Shown here piece after piece: positions 9,053 to 17,409 of a stretch of DNA of 64,000 nucleotides. Within the stretch, counting starts at the first letter, position 1. Every line of letters begins with the position of its first letter. The DNA is from Prevotella sp. 885 (GTDB lineage Bacteria > Bacteroidota > Bacteroidia > Bacteroidales > Bacteroidaceae). The DNA lies in assembly GCF_002265625.1 (NCBI RefSeq), contig NZ_NOVE01000006.1, positions 49,485 to 113,484 of the forward strand, read 5' to 3'. Under the pieces are notes generated by a model. That model saw only the letters and a program-made list of their open reading frames with translations, did no database searches and was not told the DNA's origin. Both the position numbers and the translations under genes were made by a program.

Positions 9053-9118
9053 GCTCTTTACAGTCGGCATAGAGGCTCTTTACGATTGGCAAACAGCCTC
9101 TACCGTAGACCAATTCAT
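9053..9118 (+). repeat. Right block of 22-bp tandem phrases
   Basis: Units begin at 9053 and 9075 (both GCTCTTTAC, the second continuing GATTGGCAAACAG), with a degenerate third at 9097. Spacing is 22 bp, the same as the left block, and orientation is also the same. Confidence 0.75.
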
Positions 9119-9130
9119 ATAACAAAAAAT

Positions 9131-9167
9131 GAGAGCTGAGATAGTTGAGACCACCTCAACTCTCAAC
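9131..9167 (-). terminator. Possible terminator after the EF-G2 gene
   Basis: GTTGAG/CTCAAC and alternative pairings with repeated CTCAACTCTC give a hairpin 20-50 bp downstream of the stop. There is no long T run on the minus strand, so it is a weak candidate. Confidence 0.45.
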
Positions 9168-9185
9168 TCTCAAATAAAAAGTTGT

Positions 9186-11345
9186 TTATTCTTCGTCAGA
9201 AACCTCAGCAGCGTGCTCGTCGATAAGCTTCTGCTGGAGGTCGTTCGGAACAAGCTCGTAGCTTGCAAACTTCGTTGTGAACGAAGCACGTCCTCCGGTA
9301 AGGCTGCTAAGCGAGATAGAATAGTTGGCAAGCTCCTTGAGAGGAATCTTAGCCTGGAGCTTCTGATAGCCAGCCTCGCTGTCCATACCCATGATAAGGG
9401 CACGACGGCCCTGAAGGTCTGACATCACGTCGCCCATGTAGTCTGCCGGTACGTAAACCTCGAGGTCGTAGATAGGCTCGAGAATCTTCGGACCTGCCTC
9501 CTTGAAGGCTGCCGAGAATGCGTTACGTGCTGCGAGCATGAACGAAAGCTCGTTAGAGTCAACCGGGTGCATCTTGCCGTCATAAACCACAACGCGTACG
9601 TCGCGAGCGTAGCTGCCGGTAAGCGGACCATGCTCGATGCGCTCCATTATGCCCTTGAGGATGGCAGGCATAAAGCGTGTGTCGATGGCACCACCAACTA
9701 CAGAATTGATGAATACCAGCTTGCCGCCCCACTCGAGATCAATCTCTTCACGGCCCTTGATGTTGATCTTAAACTCCTGGCCATTTATCTTGTAAGATAC
9801 GGGATCGGGCATTCCTTCTGCGTACGGCTCCACAATCATGTGAACCTCGCCGAACTGGCCTGCACCACCCGACTGCTTCTTGTGACGATACTCGGCACGC
9901 GCCATCTTTGTGATGGTCTCGCGATACGGGATGCGTGTCGGCTCAAACTTGACAGCCAGCTTCTCGTTGTTCTCCAGTCTCCACTTCAATGTGCGGAGGT
10001 GGAATTCGCCCTGACCGCGTACGATGGTCTGACGAAGCTCCTTGCTCTGCTCCACCATCCATGTGGGGTCTTCCTGATGCATACGGAGGAGGGCTGCCAT
10101 AAGCTTCTCTGTCTCTGCTGTGTTCTCAGCCTTGATGGCACGTGAGAATTTCGGATTCGGGTATTTGATGAAATCGAAGCGCCATTCGCAATCTTTTCCA
10201 TTGAGGGTGTTTCCTGTCTTTACGTCCTTCAGCTTAACAGTACATCCGATATCTCCTGCCACAAGCTGGTCAACGGGTATACGGTTGGCTCCAGCACAAG
10301 CATAAATCTGACCGATACGCTCCTTAGAGCCGCGGTCTGCATTGGTGAGGTCGTCGCCCGGCTTGACGGAGCCGCTCATAACCTTGAAGTAGCTCACCTC
10401 GCCGATGTGCGGCTCCAGTCCGGTCTTGAAGAAGTAGACTGACTCAGGACCGTTGCTATCAGGCGTGATTTCCTCGCCACGTGTGTTATGGAGCTTAGGC
10501 ATCTCGCTTACGAAAGGTACGACGTTGCCAAGGAACTCCATCAAGCGGCGAACGCCCATGTCCTTACCTGCGCAAACGCAGAATACGGGGAAGATGGAGC
10601 GTGTGACAAGACCCTTGCGTATGCCTTCGCGAAGCTCGTCCTCTGTAAGGGTTTCTTCCTCGAAGAACTTCTCCATCAACGTCTCGTCGTTCTCGGCAGC
10701 AGCCTCTACGAGCTCCTTGTGGAGAGCCAAAGCCTTCTCCTTCTCTCCCTCAGGAATGTCGACGATGGTGGGCATACCACCGTCCGGTCCCCATGTATAC
10801 ATCTTCATGAGCAGCACGTCGATAATGGCGTTAAAGCCATTGCCTGTGCCGACGGGATACTGAATCTGTACGCACTTCGAACCGTAGATAGACTTCATGT
10901 TGGCGATGATGTTGTCAAAGTCGCACTTGTCTGAGTCGAGCTGGTTGACGAGGAAAATAACTGGCTTGTGGAGTTTCTCAGTATAACGGAAATTGTTCTG
11001 GGTGCCCACTTCCGGGCCATACTGTCCATTGATAAGAATAACAGCTTGGTCTGTTACGTTGAGTGCAGTAATGGCTCCACCAATAAAGTCGTCAGAACCC
11101 GGACAATCAATGATATTGAGTTTCTTGTTGTTCCACTCTACATGGAACACGGTCGGGAACACAGAATAGCCATATTCGTGCTCCACGGGGAAGTAGTCGC
11201 TTACCGTGTTTTTAGCTTCCACCGTACCACGGCGCTTGATGATGCCACTTCCAAAAAGCATAGACTCGGCAAGGGTGGTCTTGCCGCTACCCGCACTGCC
11301 CAGCAGGGCAATGTTCTTAATCTCATTTGTTTGATAGACCCTCAT
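9186..11345 (-). CDS. fusA2: Elongation factor G paralog, EF-G2 type lacking the catalytic His
   Basis: This 719-residue protein has all EF-G domains: a G domain (P-loop GSAGSGKTT, residues 16-24), domain II, III, a domain IV and a C-terminal domain V (DLQGRRALIMGMD). The G domain is strongly altered: the normal DxPGH reads DCPGS, so Ser84 replaces the catalytic His, switch I lacks the usual ERGITI motif, and G4 is NQLD instead of NKxD. These match the Bacteroides EF-G2 paralog, reported to translocate ribosomes without GTPase activity and to matter during carbon limitation and gut colonisation. The start MRVYQTNEIKNIALLG is the family N-terminus; a longer in-frame start at 11417 looks spurious. 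The housekeeping fusA is not in the window. Confidence 0.9.
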   Translation of the reverse strand: MRVYQTNEIKNIALLGSAGSGKTTLAESMLFGSGIIKRRGTVEAKNTVSDYFPVEHEYGYSVFPTVFHVEWNNKKLNIIDCPGSDDFIGGAITALNVTDQAVILINGQYGPEVGTQNNFRYTEKLHKPVIFLVNQLDSDKCDFDNIIANMKSIYGSKCVQIQYPVGTGNGFNAIIDVLLMKMYTWGPDGGMPTIVDIPEGEKEKALALHKELVEAAAENDETLMEKFFEEETLTEDELREGIRKGLVTRSIFPVFCVCAGKDMGVRRLMEFLGNVVPFVSEMPKLHNTRGEEITPDSNGPESVYFFKTGLEPHIGEVSYFKVMSGSVKPGDDLTNADRGSKERIGQIYACAGANRIPVDQLVAGDIGCTVKLKDVKTGNTLNGKDCEWRFDFIKYPNPKFSRAIKAENTAETEKLMAALLRMHQEDPTWMVEQSKELRQTIVRGQGEFHLRTLKWRLENNEKLAVKFEPTRIPYRETITKMARAEYRHKKQSGGAGQFGEVHMIVEPYAEGMPDPVSYKINGQEFKINIKGREEIDLEWGGKLVFINSVVGGAIDTRFMPAILKGIMERIEHGPLTGSYARDVRVVVYDGKMHPVDSNELSFMLAARNAFSAAFKEAGPKILEPIYDLEVYVPADYMGDVMSDLQGRRALIMGMDSEAGYQKLQAKIPLKELANYSISLSSLTGGRASFTTKFASYELVPNDLQQKLIDEHAAEVSDEE

Positions 11346-11487
11346 ATCTTCAGGTTTTAAATGGTTAATATAAGATTTATCATGGCGGATTGACATGGGG
11401 CTGTGTCTATCCGTCATCTAAGTTATGAAATAAATGAATAACGACAAAAGAAATCGGGAAAAAGTGTGATTTTTTTAAACTTATTAG

Positions 11488-11495
11488 TAATTTTG
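11488..11495 (+). promoter_or_regulatory. Possible -7 element for hemW
   Basis: TAATTTTG matches TAnnTTTG and lies 43 bp before the hemW start. The -33 region is T-rich but has no exact TTTG at 19-21 bp. Confidence 0.45.
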
Positions 11496-11538
11496 TTTAC
11501 ACAAGTTAGTACTTAATACCACTCTATACATTAATTAT

Positions 11539-12690
11539 ATGGAAAAAAAACTGAAGTTCGGAATATACATCCACATACCTTTCTGCTCCAGCCGATGCAT
11601 TTATTGCGGCTTTTACAGCACAACATTGGCGAAAACAATGGAAACAGGCTATGTGGAAGCGCTTCTACACGAAATAAAGCTAAGAAAGAAGGAACCTCTT
11701 TGCTTCTGCGGCGAAGGCGAAACGCCCGTCGTGGACACGATATATATAGGAGGCGGTACGCCGTCGTGTCTTAAGAGCGAGAATGTAGGGCGAATACTGT
11801 CATGCGTAAAGGAAACATACGAATGTCAGTTGAGGGAGGTGACTATGGAGATGAATCCTGACGACATCACAGATGAATACGTTAAGGACGTGAAGGGATA
11901 TGGGGTGAACAGAATAAGCATGGGCATCCAGTCGTTTGACGACAGCCGCCTGCGCTTCCTGCGCCGTCGCCATACCGCCGAAATAGCCCGTAACGCTGTC
12001 AGCACGGTACGTCGTGCCGGCATAAGCAACGTCAGCATCGACCTTATGTTCGGATTCCCCGGACAGACCGTAAGCGAATGGCAGGAGGACGTGCGTAAGG
12101 GGGTGGAGCTTGCTCCAAGCCACATATCCGCCTACAGCCTGATGTATGAGGAAGGCACTCCCCTATTCAGTCTGCTGGAGAAAGGAAAGGTAAGTCAGAT
12201 TGCGGACGAGACGTCCATAGAGATGTATGAGAGCCTTATAGACCAGCTAAGCTCAGCCGGATATGAGCATTACGAGATAAGCAACTTCGCCAAGCCGGAA
12301 CATCGCTCGCTACACAACTCGAGCTACTGGCACGACGTGCCTTACTTGGGCTTCGGCGCTTCAGCCCACTCTTACACCATAGGCAAGCGAAGCAGCAACG
12401 TGGCTGACATAAGACAATACGTGGAGAGCCTTAGGACTGGCGTCCTGCCTTCGTCAATGGAAATAATAGACGACGACACGCATTATGACGACCTCGTGAC
12501 CACAGCCCTAAGGACAAAGGAGGGGCTGTACGTGGACAGCCTCAAGCCTAAATATCGCGAATATATAATGAAGGCTGCCAAGCGCAACATAGACGCGGGG
12601 CTGATGGCGATGGACAACGGCCATCTACATCTTACGCGTAAGGGACTCTTTGTGAGCGACATGGTGATGTGCGACCTTATCTACACATAG
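11539..12690 (+). CDS. hemW: Radical SAM haem chaperone HemW
   Basis: This 383-residue radical SAM protein binds a [4Fe-4S] cluster through C16, C20 and C23 (CSSRCIYCGF). It has the GGGTPS motif, the EMNPDD strand and a HemN-type C-terminal domain (YGFxAS region: YLGFGASAHSY). True oxygen-independent coproporphyrinogen oxidase has a fourth Cys after the cluster motif; here that position is Phe, which is diagnostic for HemW, a haem-binding chaperone that inserts haem into respiratory enzymes. It is often misannotated as hemN. It is transcribed alone and converges with the TPR gene 12 bp away. Confidence 0.9.
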   Translation: MEKKLKFGIYIHIPFCSSRCIYCGFYSTTLAKTMETGYVEALLHEIKLRKKEPLCFCGEGETPVVDTIYIGGGTPSCLKSENVGRILSCVKETYECQLREVTMEMNPDDITDEYVKDVKGYGVNRISMGIQSFDDSRLRFLRRRHTAEIARNAVSTVRRAGISNVSIDLMFGFPGQTVSEWQEDVRKGVELAPSHISAYSLMYEEGTPLFSLLEKGKVSQIADETSIEMYESLIDQLSSAGYEHYEISNFAKPEHRSLHNSSYWHDVPYLGFGASAHSYTIGKRSSNVADIRQYVESLRTGVLPSSMEIIDDDTHYDDLVTTALRTKEGLYVDSLKPKYREYIMKAAKRNIDAGLMAMDNGHLHLTRKGLFVSDMVMCDLIYT

Positions 12691-12701
12691 GCCACCAACC
12701 T

Positions 12702-13388
12702 TTATTTACACTTGGCGTACCATGCGGAGAGACTGGCACGCGAGATGCCGAGACTGACCATACGGTCGAGGTCTTCGCGTGCGCCCTTCTTGTCTTTCAT
12801 CCGCAGACGGACGTCGGCACGCGAAAGCAGATAGTCGGTATTGTCCGGGCTTAGCTCTATCGCCTTGCCATAATCGTACTCGGCAGGGGCATAAAGCTTC
12901 TGCTCTACCTCCATTCCGGCACGTGCGGCATAAGCCAAGGCGTTGGCAGGATGTTGTTCCACAAGGAGGTTTATCATGTTCATGGCCTCCGTATGGCGAT
13001 TGTCCTTCTGATTGAGCAGAGCCAGTCCTAACGTAGCCTCGAAATTGCCTGGCACGACGTAGAGCAGGTGCTCAAGGTCGAGACGGGCAAACTTATAGCG
13101 ATGCTGCTTCTCGTTGACAAACGCACGATAGAACAAGGCTGCCACGTTGTCAGGCTGGCGATTAAGCACATAATCATATTCTTCACGCGCATACTGCCAT
13201 TCCTCCAGAAGGATATTCCATTTGGCTTTCCTCAGTCTCAGATCCAACGAGTCAGGATGATAGGCAAGGACATTAGACGCTTGCGAAAGGCTGTCGCGAA
13301 GAGCCTTCCTGTCCATGTGTTCATCTTCCTGTCCGAAACAGTTAAGACACAAAGCCAACAAAATAAGTATGGATACCGAATGTTTCAT
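12702..13388 (-). CDS. Secreted tetratricopeptide-repeat protein
   Basis: This 228-residue protein begins with a signal peptide (MKHSVSILILLALCLNCFGQ); the Cys at 17 could be a lipobox-like site. About five TPR-like helical pairs follow (AREEYDYVLNRQPDNVAALFYRA, EYDYGKAIELSPDNTDYLLSRADVRLRM). Such proteins scaffold envelope complexes; no partner can be named. It is convergent with hemW and divergent from panB. Confidence 0.8.
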   Translation of the reverse strand: MKHSVSILILLALCLNCFGQEDEHMDRKALRDSLSQASNVLAYHPDSLDLRLRKAKWNILLEEWQYAREEYDYVLNRQPDNVAALFYRAFVNEKQHRYKFARLDLEHLLYVVPGNFEATLGLALLNQKDNRHTEAMNMINLLVEQHPANALAYAARAGMEVEQKLYAPAEYDYGKAIELSPDNTDYLLSRADVRLRMKDKKGAREDLDRMVSLGISRASLSAWYAKCK

Positions 13389-13489
13389 GTTTTTTTCTTC
13401 TCTTTGTAATTACAACGAGAATAGTAACGCCGTATGCCTTGGATTTATTGTGTCAATTTGGTTATATTAACAATATAAACTAATTTAAC

Positions 13490-13520
13490 TTTGCCGTTCG
13501 GACAAAATGTAGTAATTTTG
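13490..13520 (+). promoter_or_regulatory. Promoter of panB
   Basis: TTTG (13490-13493), 19 bp, TAATTTTG (13513-13520): a full match to the Bacteroidetes consensus, 53 bp before the panB start. A second -7-like TAACTTTG overlaps at 13486-13493. Confidence 0.8.
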
Positions 13521-13573
13521 TCGGACCAAACCAGCCGCATAGTTGGTTTATATGTCAAATTCATATTAAGCAA

Positions 13574-14395
13574 ATGGCAGAATATTTAAGCACAAACAAA
13601 AAGAAAATTACCGCACCCCACTTTTTCGAGATGAAAAACAGCGGCGAGAAAATCAGCTGGCTTACTGCTTACGACTTCACCACCGCCACCATCGTGGATC
13701 AGGCAGGCGTTGACGCCATCCTCATCGGCGACTCAGCATCTAACGTGATGCTCGGCAATCAGACCACACTCCCCATTACCGTGGAGGAAATGATATTCCA
13801 TGCACGCGCCGTAGCAAGAGCCGTGAAGCACGCCCTCGTGGTATGCGACATGCCTTTCGGAAGCTATCAGGTAAGCGAGGAGGAAGGCGTACGTAACGCC
13901 ATAAGAATAATGAAAGAAACTGGCGTGGACGCCGTGAAGCTCGAAGGCGGAGAAGAAATAGCTCACATGGTGAAGCGCATCGTAGACGCAGGCATTCCAG
14001 TATGCGGACACCTCGGACTGACGCCTCAGAGCGTGCACAAGTTCGGAGGATACGGTCTTAGAGCCAAGGAGGAGGCAGAGGCTGCCAAGCTGATGGCTGA
14101 CGCAAAGGCTCTGGAGGAGGCAGGATGCTTCTGCATCGTTCTGGAGAAGGTGCCCGCCAAGCTGGCAGAGGAAGTGACGAAGGCTGTCTCTTGCGCCACA
14201 ATAGGCATCGGAGCCGGCAACAAGACGGACGGACAGGTGCTTGTATATGCCGATATGCTCGGAATGAATAAGGGATTCAAGCCCAAATTCTTACGTCAAT
14301 ACGCTAATTTATACGAAATAATGACGGACGCCATCGGACGCTATGTCCAGGACGTCAAGTCTTCAGATTTCCCTAATGAATCAGAATCATACTAA
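13574..14395 (+). CDS. panB: 3-methyl-2-oxobutanoate hydroxymethyltransferase
   Basis: PanB adds a hydroxymethyl group from 5,10-methylene-THF to alpha-ketoisovalerate, giving ketopantoate, the first committed step to pantothenate and CoA. This 273-residue protein has the TIM-barrel motifs [21 protein letters not shown] (Mg-binding Asp), [18 protein letters not shown] and [20 protein letters not shown]. Length is normal. No panC or panD is adjacent. The 3' end overlaps the following MFS gene by 20 bp. Confidence 0.97.
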   Translation: MAEYLSTNKKKITAPHFFEMKNSGEKISWLTAYDFTTATIVDQAGVDAILIGDSASNVMLGNQTTLPITVEEMIFHARAVARAVKHALVVCDMPFGSYQVSEEEGVRNAIRIMKETGVDAVKLEGGEEIAHMVKRIVDAGIPVCGHLGLTPQSVHKFGGYGLRAKEEAEAAKLMADAKALEEAGCFCIVLEKVPAKLAEEVTKAVSCATIGIGAGNKTDGQVLVYADMLGMNKGFKPKFLRQYANLYEIMTDAIGRYVQDVKSSDFPNESESY

Positions 14396-15575
14396 CAACC
14401 AATGTACGCCTACGTTTAAGAGGCTATGGAATCGCGACTTCACCATGCTTGTCATAGCAGAGGTGATGTTGTGCATGTCGTGCTATATGGCCATTCCGCT
14501 CTTGCCGCAACGACTCGCCGTGAGTCATGGCATAAGCATGGAATGTGCCTCAGCCACGATGATAGCCTTCGTCGTAGGTATCTGTGTGTCAGGATTTTTC
14601 TCGAGTTGGCTAATCCAACGCTACCGACGCAATAAGGTATTCTGCATCTCGGCATTATGTCTCGGACTGACCATCGCCACGATGTTTGTCCTGACAGACC
14701 GTACGGCAGGCTTTACGGTTGCGATAAGGGACGTGGAGGCCATCGCCATCTTCCTGACATGCGGATTCTTCTTCGGCAATGCCAAGCGTGTGCTCTCATG
14801 CACGTTGCTCATAGACAAGACCGAATCATGCCATAGAACGGAGGCCAATTATACTGCAATATGGACATCACGCCTTGCCATCGTGGCAGGACCGATGGCA
14901 GCCCTTGCGCTTACCAACGAGGCACGAACGTCGCTCATCTACACTATAGCAGCCGTGGCTGTGCTCCTGTCGATGTTGCTCGTCCTGAGCGTACGGTTCC
15001 CATTCCGCGCTCCCGAAGAAGGTACACGCATCCTCTCGCTCGACCGCTTCTTTATGCTACGCGGATGGAGCACCACCATCGTCGTCATGCTCATGGCGGC
15101 AGCTCTCGGCTTACTCATAGCCACAAAGCAGGACATCGAGTTCTATCTATTCATGATTTCCGGCTTCGTCATCTCCATAATGGTGCTCCAGTATGCCGTG
15201 GTACGTACAGGACGCTATACATCTGCCGTAGGCAATGCCTGCATATTGGTGGCGATGGCAGCCATGCTGTCCTATCATGGATGGGCTGAAGATACACTCT
15301 GCCCCATTCTCCTCGGAATGGGATTCGGACTGACCAGCTCCGAGCAGCTATACAAGCTTCTCGATCATTGTGACCATTGCCAACGAAGCACAGCCGAAAG
15401 CACATACTTCATGGCAAGCGACGGAGGCCTGTTCCTTGGCATCGCCTACTGCTGGAGTCCGGCTCACAACGAGGCTATGTCAGACATCCTCATAGCCATG
15501 CTCTTCATCCTTGCCACTATGGTATGCACGGCAGGAACGATGGCAAAGAAAAAGCATAATAAATTTCATGCATAG
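14376..15575 (+). CDS. MFS transporter
   Basis: This 399-residue integral membrane protein starts [22 protein letters not shown], followed by about 12 hydrophobic segments with the MFS loop ([19 protein letters not shown]) between helices 2 and 3. An earlier in-frame ATG at 14343 would lengthen the overlap with panB and adds no MFS homology. It overlaps panB by 20 bp, so the two are co-translated. Transport of a pantoate-pathway compound is possible by context, but the substrate is not readable from sequence. Confidence 0.82.
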   Translation: MNQNHTNNQCTPTFKRLWNRDFTMLVIAEVMLCMSCYMAIPLLPQRLAVSHGISMECASATMIAFVVGICVSGFFSSWLIQRYRRNKVFCISALCLGLTIATMFVLTDRTAGFTVAIRDVEAIAIFLTCGFFFGNAKRVLSCTLLIDKTESCHRTEANYTAIWTSRLAIVAGPMAALALTNEARTSLIYTIAAVAVLLSMLLVLSVRFPFRAPEEGTRILSLDRFFMLRGWSTTIVVMLMAAALGLLIATKQDIEFYLFMISGFVISIMVLQYAVVRTGRYTSAVGNACILVAMAAMLSYHGWAEDTLCPILLGMGFGLTSSEQLYKLLDHCDHCQRSTAESTYFMASDGGLFLGIAYCWSPAHNEAMSDILIAMLFILATMVCTAGTMAKKKHNKFHA

Positions 15576-15637
15576 CGTTGTGTTACAACACATAGCAAAA
15601 TATCATTAAAGTATTACGACCAAACAACATTAAACAA

Positions 15638-15644
15638 AAGGAGG
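15638..15644 (+). promoter_or_regulatory. Strong Shine-Dalgarno before the cupin gene
   Basis: AAGGAGG lies 6 nt before the ATG at 15651. Canonical SD sites are uncommon in this phylum and in this window, so it stands out and supports that start. Confidence 0.8.
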
Positions 15645-15650
15645 TTACTT

Positions 15651-15977
15651 ATGATTATCAATTTTGACAAAATCGAGGAAAAGAGTATCGAAGGATTCAA
15701 GGGTGGAAAAGGCACTCTCCTTACCCGAATGGCTGACGACGGCAACGTCAAGATTATGCGTAACGTGCTTAAGCCGGGCAGCTCCATCGGCACACACACG
15801 CATACTGACAACTGCGAGGTGATTTACGTTCTGGAAGGACAGCTGACCTTTATCTGCGAAGACGGAAAGGAAGAAATAGCTAAGGCAGGCGAAATACATT
15901 ACTGCCCTAAGGGAAAGATGCACACAGGAGAAAACCGCACGGAAGAAGACGCTACGTTTATCGCTTTCGTAGGATAA
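15651..15977 (+). CDS. Small single-domain cupin
   Basis: This 108-residue protein is a cupin_2 beta-barrel: motif 1 PGSSIGTHTHTDNCEVIYVLEG and motif 2 AGEIHYCPKGKMHTGEN, giving His-His-Glu and a second His as likely metal ligands. Single cupins of this size can bind small ligands, sugars or metals; substrate and role are unknown. It lies 75 bp after the MFS gene and 43 bp before the MATE gene on the same strand. Confidence 0.85.
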   Translation: MIINFDKIEEKSIEGFKGGKGTLLTRMADDGNVKIMRNVLKPGSSIGTHTHTDNCEVIYVLEGQLTFICEDGKEEIAKAGEIHYCPKGKMHTGENRTEEDATFIAFVG

Positions 15978-16020
15978 TAAAATGTAGGAATAATACCGTT
16001 ACTAAAAATTCGTAGGATAC

Positions 16021-17367
16021 ATGCCAAGGAAGAACGAGATAGACATGCTTCACGGCCCGTTGCTTGCGAAGATCATCATTTTCGCCATGCCGCTTGCCGC
16101 CAGCAGCATTCTGCAGCAACTGTTCAATTCGGTTGACGTTGCCGTAGTGGGACGCTTCGACAGTAGTTATGCTCTTGCCGCAGTCGGAAGCAACGGACCG
16201 GTAATAAGTCTGCTCATCAATCTCTTCCTTGGAATATCCATGGGAGCCAATGTTGTCATCTCCAACCACATAGGACAGAAGGACAACAACCTTACAAAGT
16301 ACGCCATACGCACAACGGCTGCCACCGCCCTCTTCTCAGGATTGGCATTAACCGTTATAGGCGTACTGGCAGCACGCCCAATACTCACCATCATGGGCAC
16401 ACCAACGGAGGTTCTCGATATGGCTGTACGTTATCTCCGCATCTATTTTATCGGCACTCCCTTTCTCCTTATCTATAATTTCTGCTCAGCCATACTAAGA
16501 AGCAAGGGCGACACAAGCCGACCTCTCTACATTCTCGTCATTGCGGGAATCATCAATACAGTACTTAATCTTATACTTGTAATAGTCTTCCACATGGGAG
16601 TGGCAGGTGTGGCTATTGCCACGGACATAGCAAATGTCTTTAGTGCCGCAAGCATCATATTCCTTCTTATACGTGAGGAAGAACCTTACAGACTGAATCT
16701 CCGAAGCATAGGCATAAACAAAAATGAGTTGAAGAGCATGCTTATGATTGGCGTTCCGGCTGGACTCCAGGGAATGGTGTTCTCCTTCTCCAACGTACTA
16801 CTTCAGACAACCATCAACAGCCATGGAGCGGATGCCGTGGCAGGATCGGCAGCAGCAGTAAATTTCGAGTATTACTGTTACTTCATAATTTCTGCATTCA
16901 ACGGCGCAGCCATCACTTTCATAGCGCAGAACTATGGTGCTGGCAACTATAATCGAGTAAAGCGCATCTACTGGCTATGTCTCGGACTCAGCACCTTGCT
17001 AAGCGCAGCATCTGCGCAACTATTCATCTGGCAAAAAACCTTCTTCGTCAGCCTCTTCACCACGGACGCTTCCGTGGCAGAATATGCTTACACACGAATG
17101 CTGATAGTACTATCATGGCAATTCATAGCATGCAGCTACGAGATTTCGGCATCGGCAATGAGAGGCATGGGAAAGTCGATGCTCCCCACCCTGCTTACCA
17201 TCGTCGGCACTTGTCTGCTACGTGTGGTTTGGGTGTTCGCCGTATGTCCAGTCTGGACATCTTACCAAACCATTATGATAGTTTATCCTATAACATGGAT
17301 AACAACGGGCATAATGGTCTTTACGGCATTCCATATTACAGCAAGAAAGAAATTGGCAGGAGCATAG
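16021..17367 (+). CDS. MATE-family efflux transporter
   Basis: This 448-residue membrane protein has 12 predicted helices in two homologous halves. It begins MLHGPLLAKIIIFAMPLAASSILQQLFNSVDVAVVGRF, the typical MATE N-terminus, and includes AVGSNGPV and the matching second-half segment AVAGSAAAVNFEYY. By family it exports cationic drugs or metabolites in exchange for Na+ or H+. The coupling ion and substrate cannot be read. The stop codon lies inside an 11-bp hairpin. Confidence 0.9.
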   Translation: MPRKNEIDMLHGPLLAKIIIFAMPLAASSILQQLFNSVDVAVVGRFDSSYALAAVGSNGPVISLLINLFLGISMGANVVISNHIGQKDNNLTKYAIRTTAATALFSGLALTVIGVLAARPILTIMGTPTEVLDMAVRYLRIYFIGTPFLLIYNFCSAILRSKGDTSRPLYILVIAGIINTVLNLILVIVFHMGVAGVAIATDIANVFSAASIIFLLIREEEPYRLNLRSIGINKNELKSMLMIGVPAGLQGMVFSFSNVLLQTTINSHGADAVAGSAAAVNFEYYCYFIISAFNGAAITFIAQNYGAGNYNRVKRIYWLCLGLSTLLSAASAQLFIWQKTFFVSLFTTDASVAEYAYTRMLIVLSWQFIACSYEISASAMRGMGKSMLPTLLTIVGTCLLRVVWVFAVCPVWTSYQTIMIVYPITWITTGIMVFTAFHITARKKLAGA

Positions 17368-17393
17368 CGAGTATCTTTAAGACGCTATGCTCC
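17359..17393. terminator. Hairpin spanning the MATE stop codon
   Basis: A perfect 11-bp stem GGAGCATAGCG / CGCTATGCTCC with a 13-nt loop contains the TAG stop in its left arm. It sits between convergent genes (MATE and permease, 42 bp apart). There is no T run on either side, so it may act in transcript end formation or stability rather than as a classic terminator. Confidence 0.5.
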
Positions 17394-17409
17394 ATAATAA
17401 GTTGTAAGA

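Larger units (their letters stand above)
8408..9118. other. Non-coding repeat/palindrome element 1 (about 710 bp)
   Basis: This is the largest gap without a gene in the window (8351-9185). It contains a left block of 22-bp repeats, a middle region with no believable coding sequence, a 31-bp inverted repeat flanking an AT-rich palindrome, and a right block of 22-bp repeats. Two short open frames in it (8543-8737 minus, 8664-8882 plus) show no family resemblance and overlap the repeats. It could be a relic or non-autonomous mobile element, an iteron-like protein-binding site, or a structured RNA source; the sequence alone does not decide. Confidence 0.65.
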
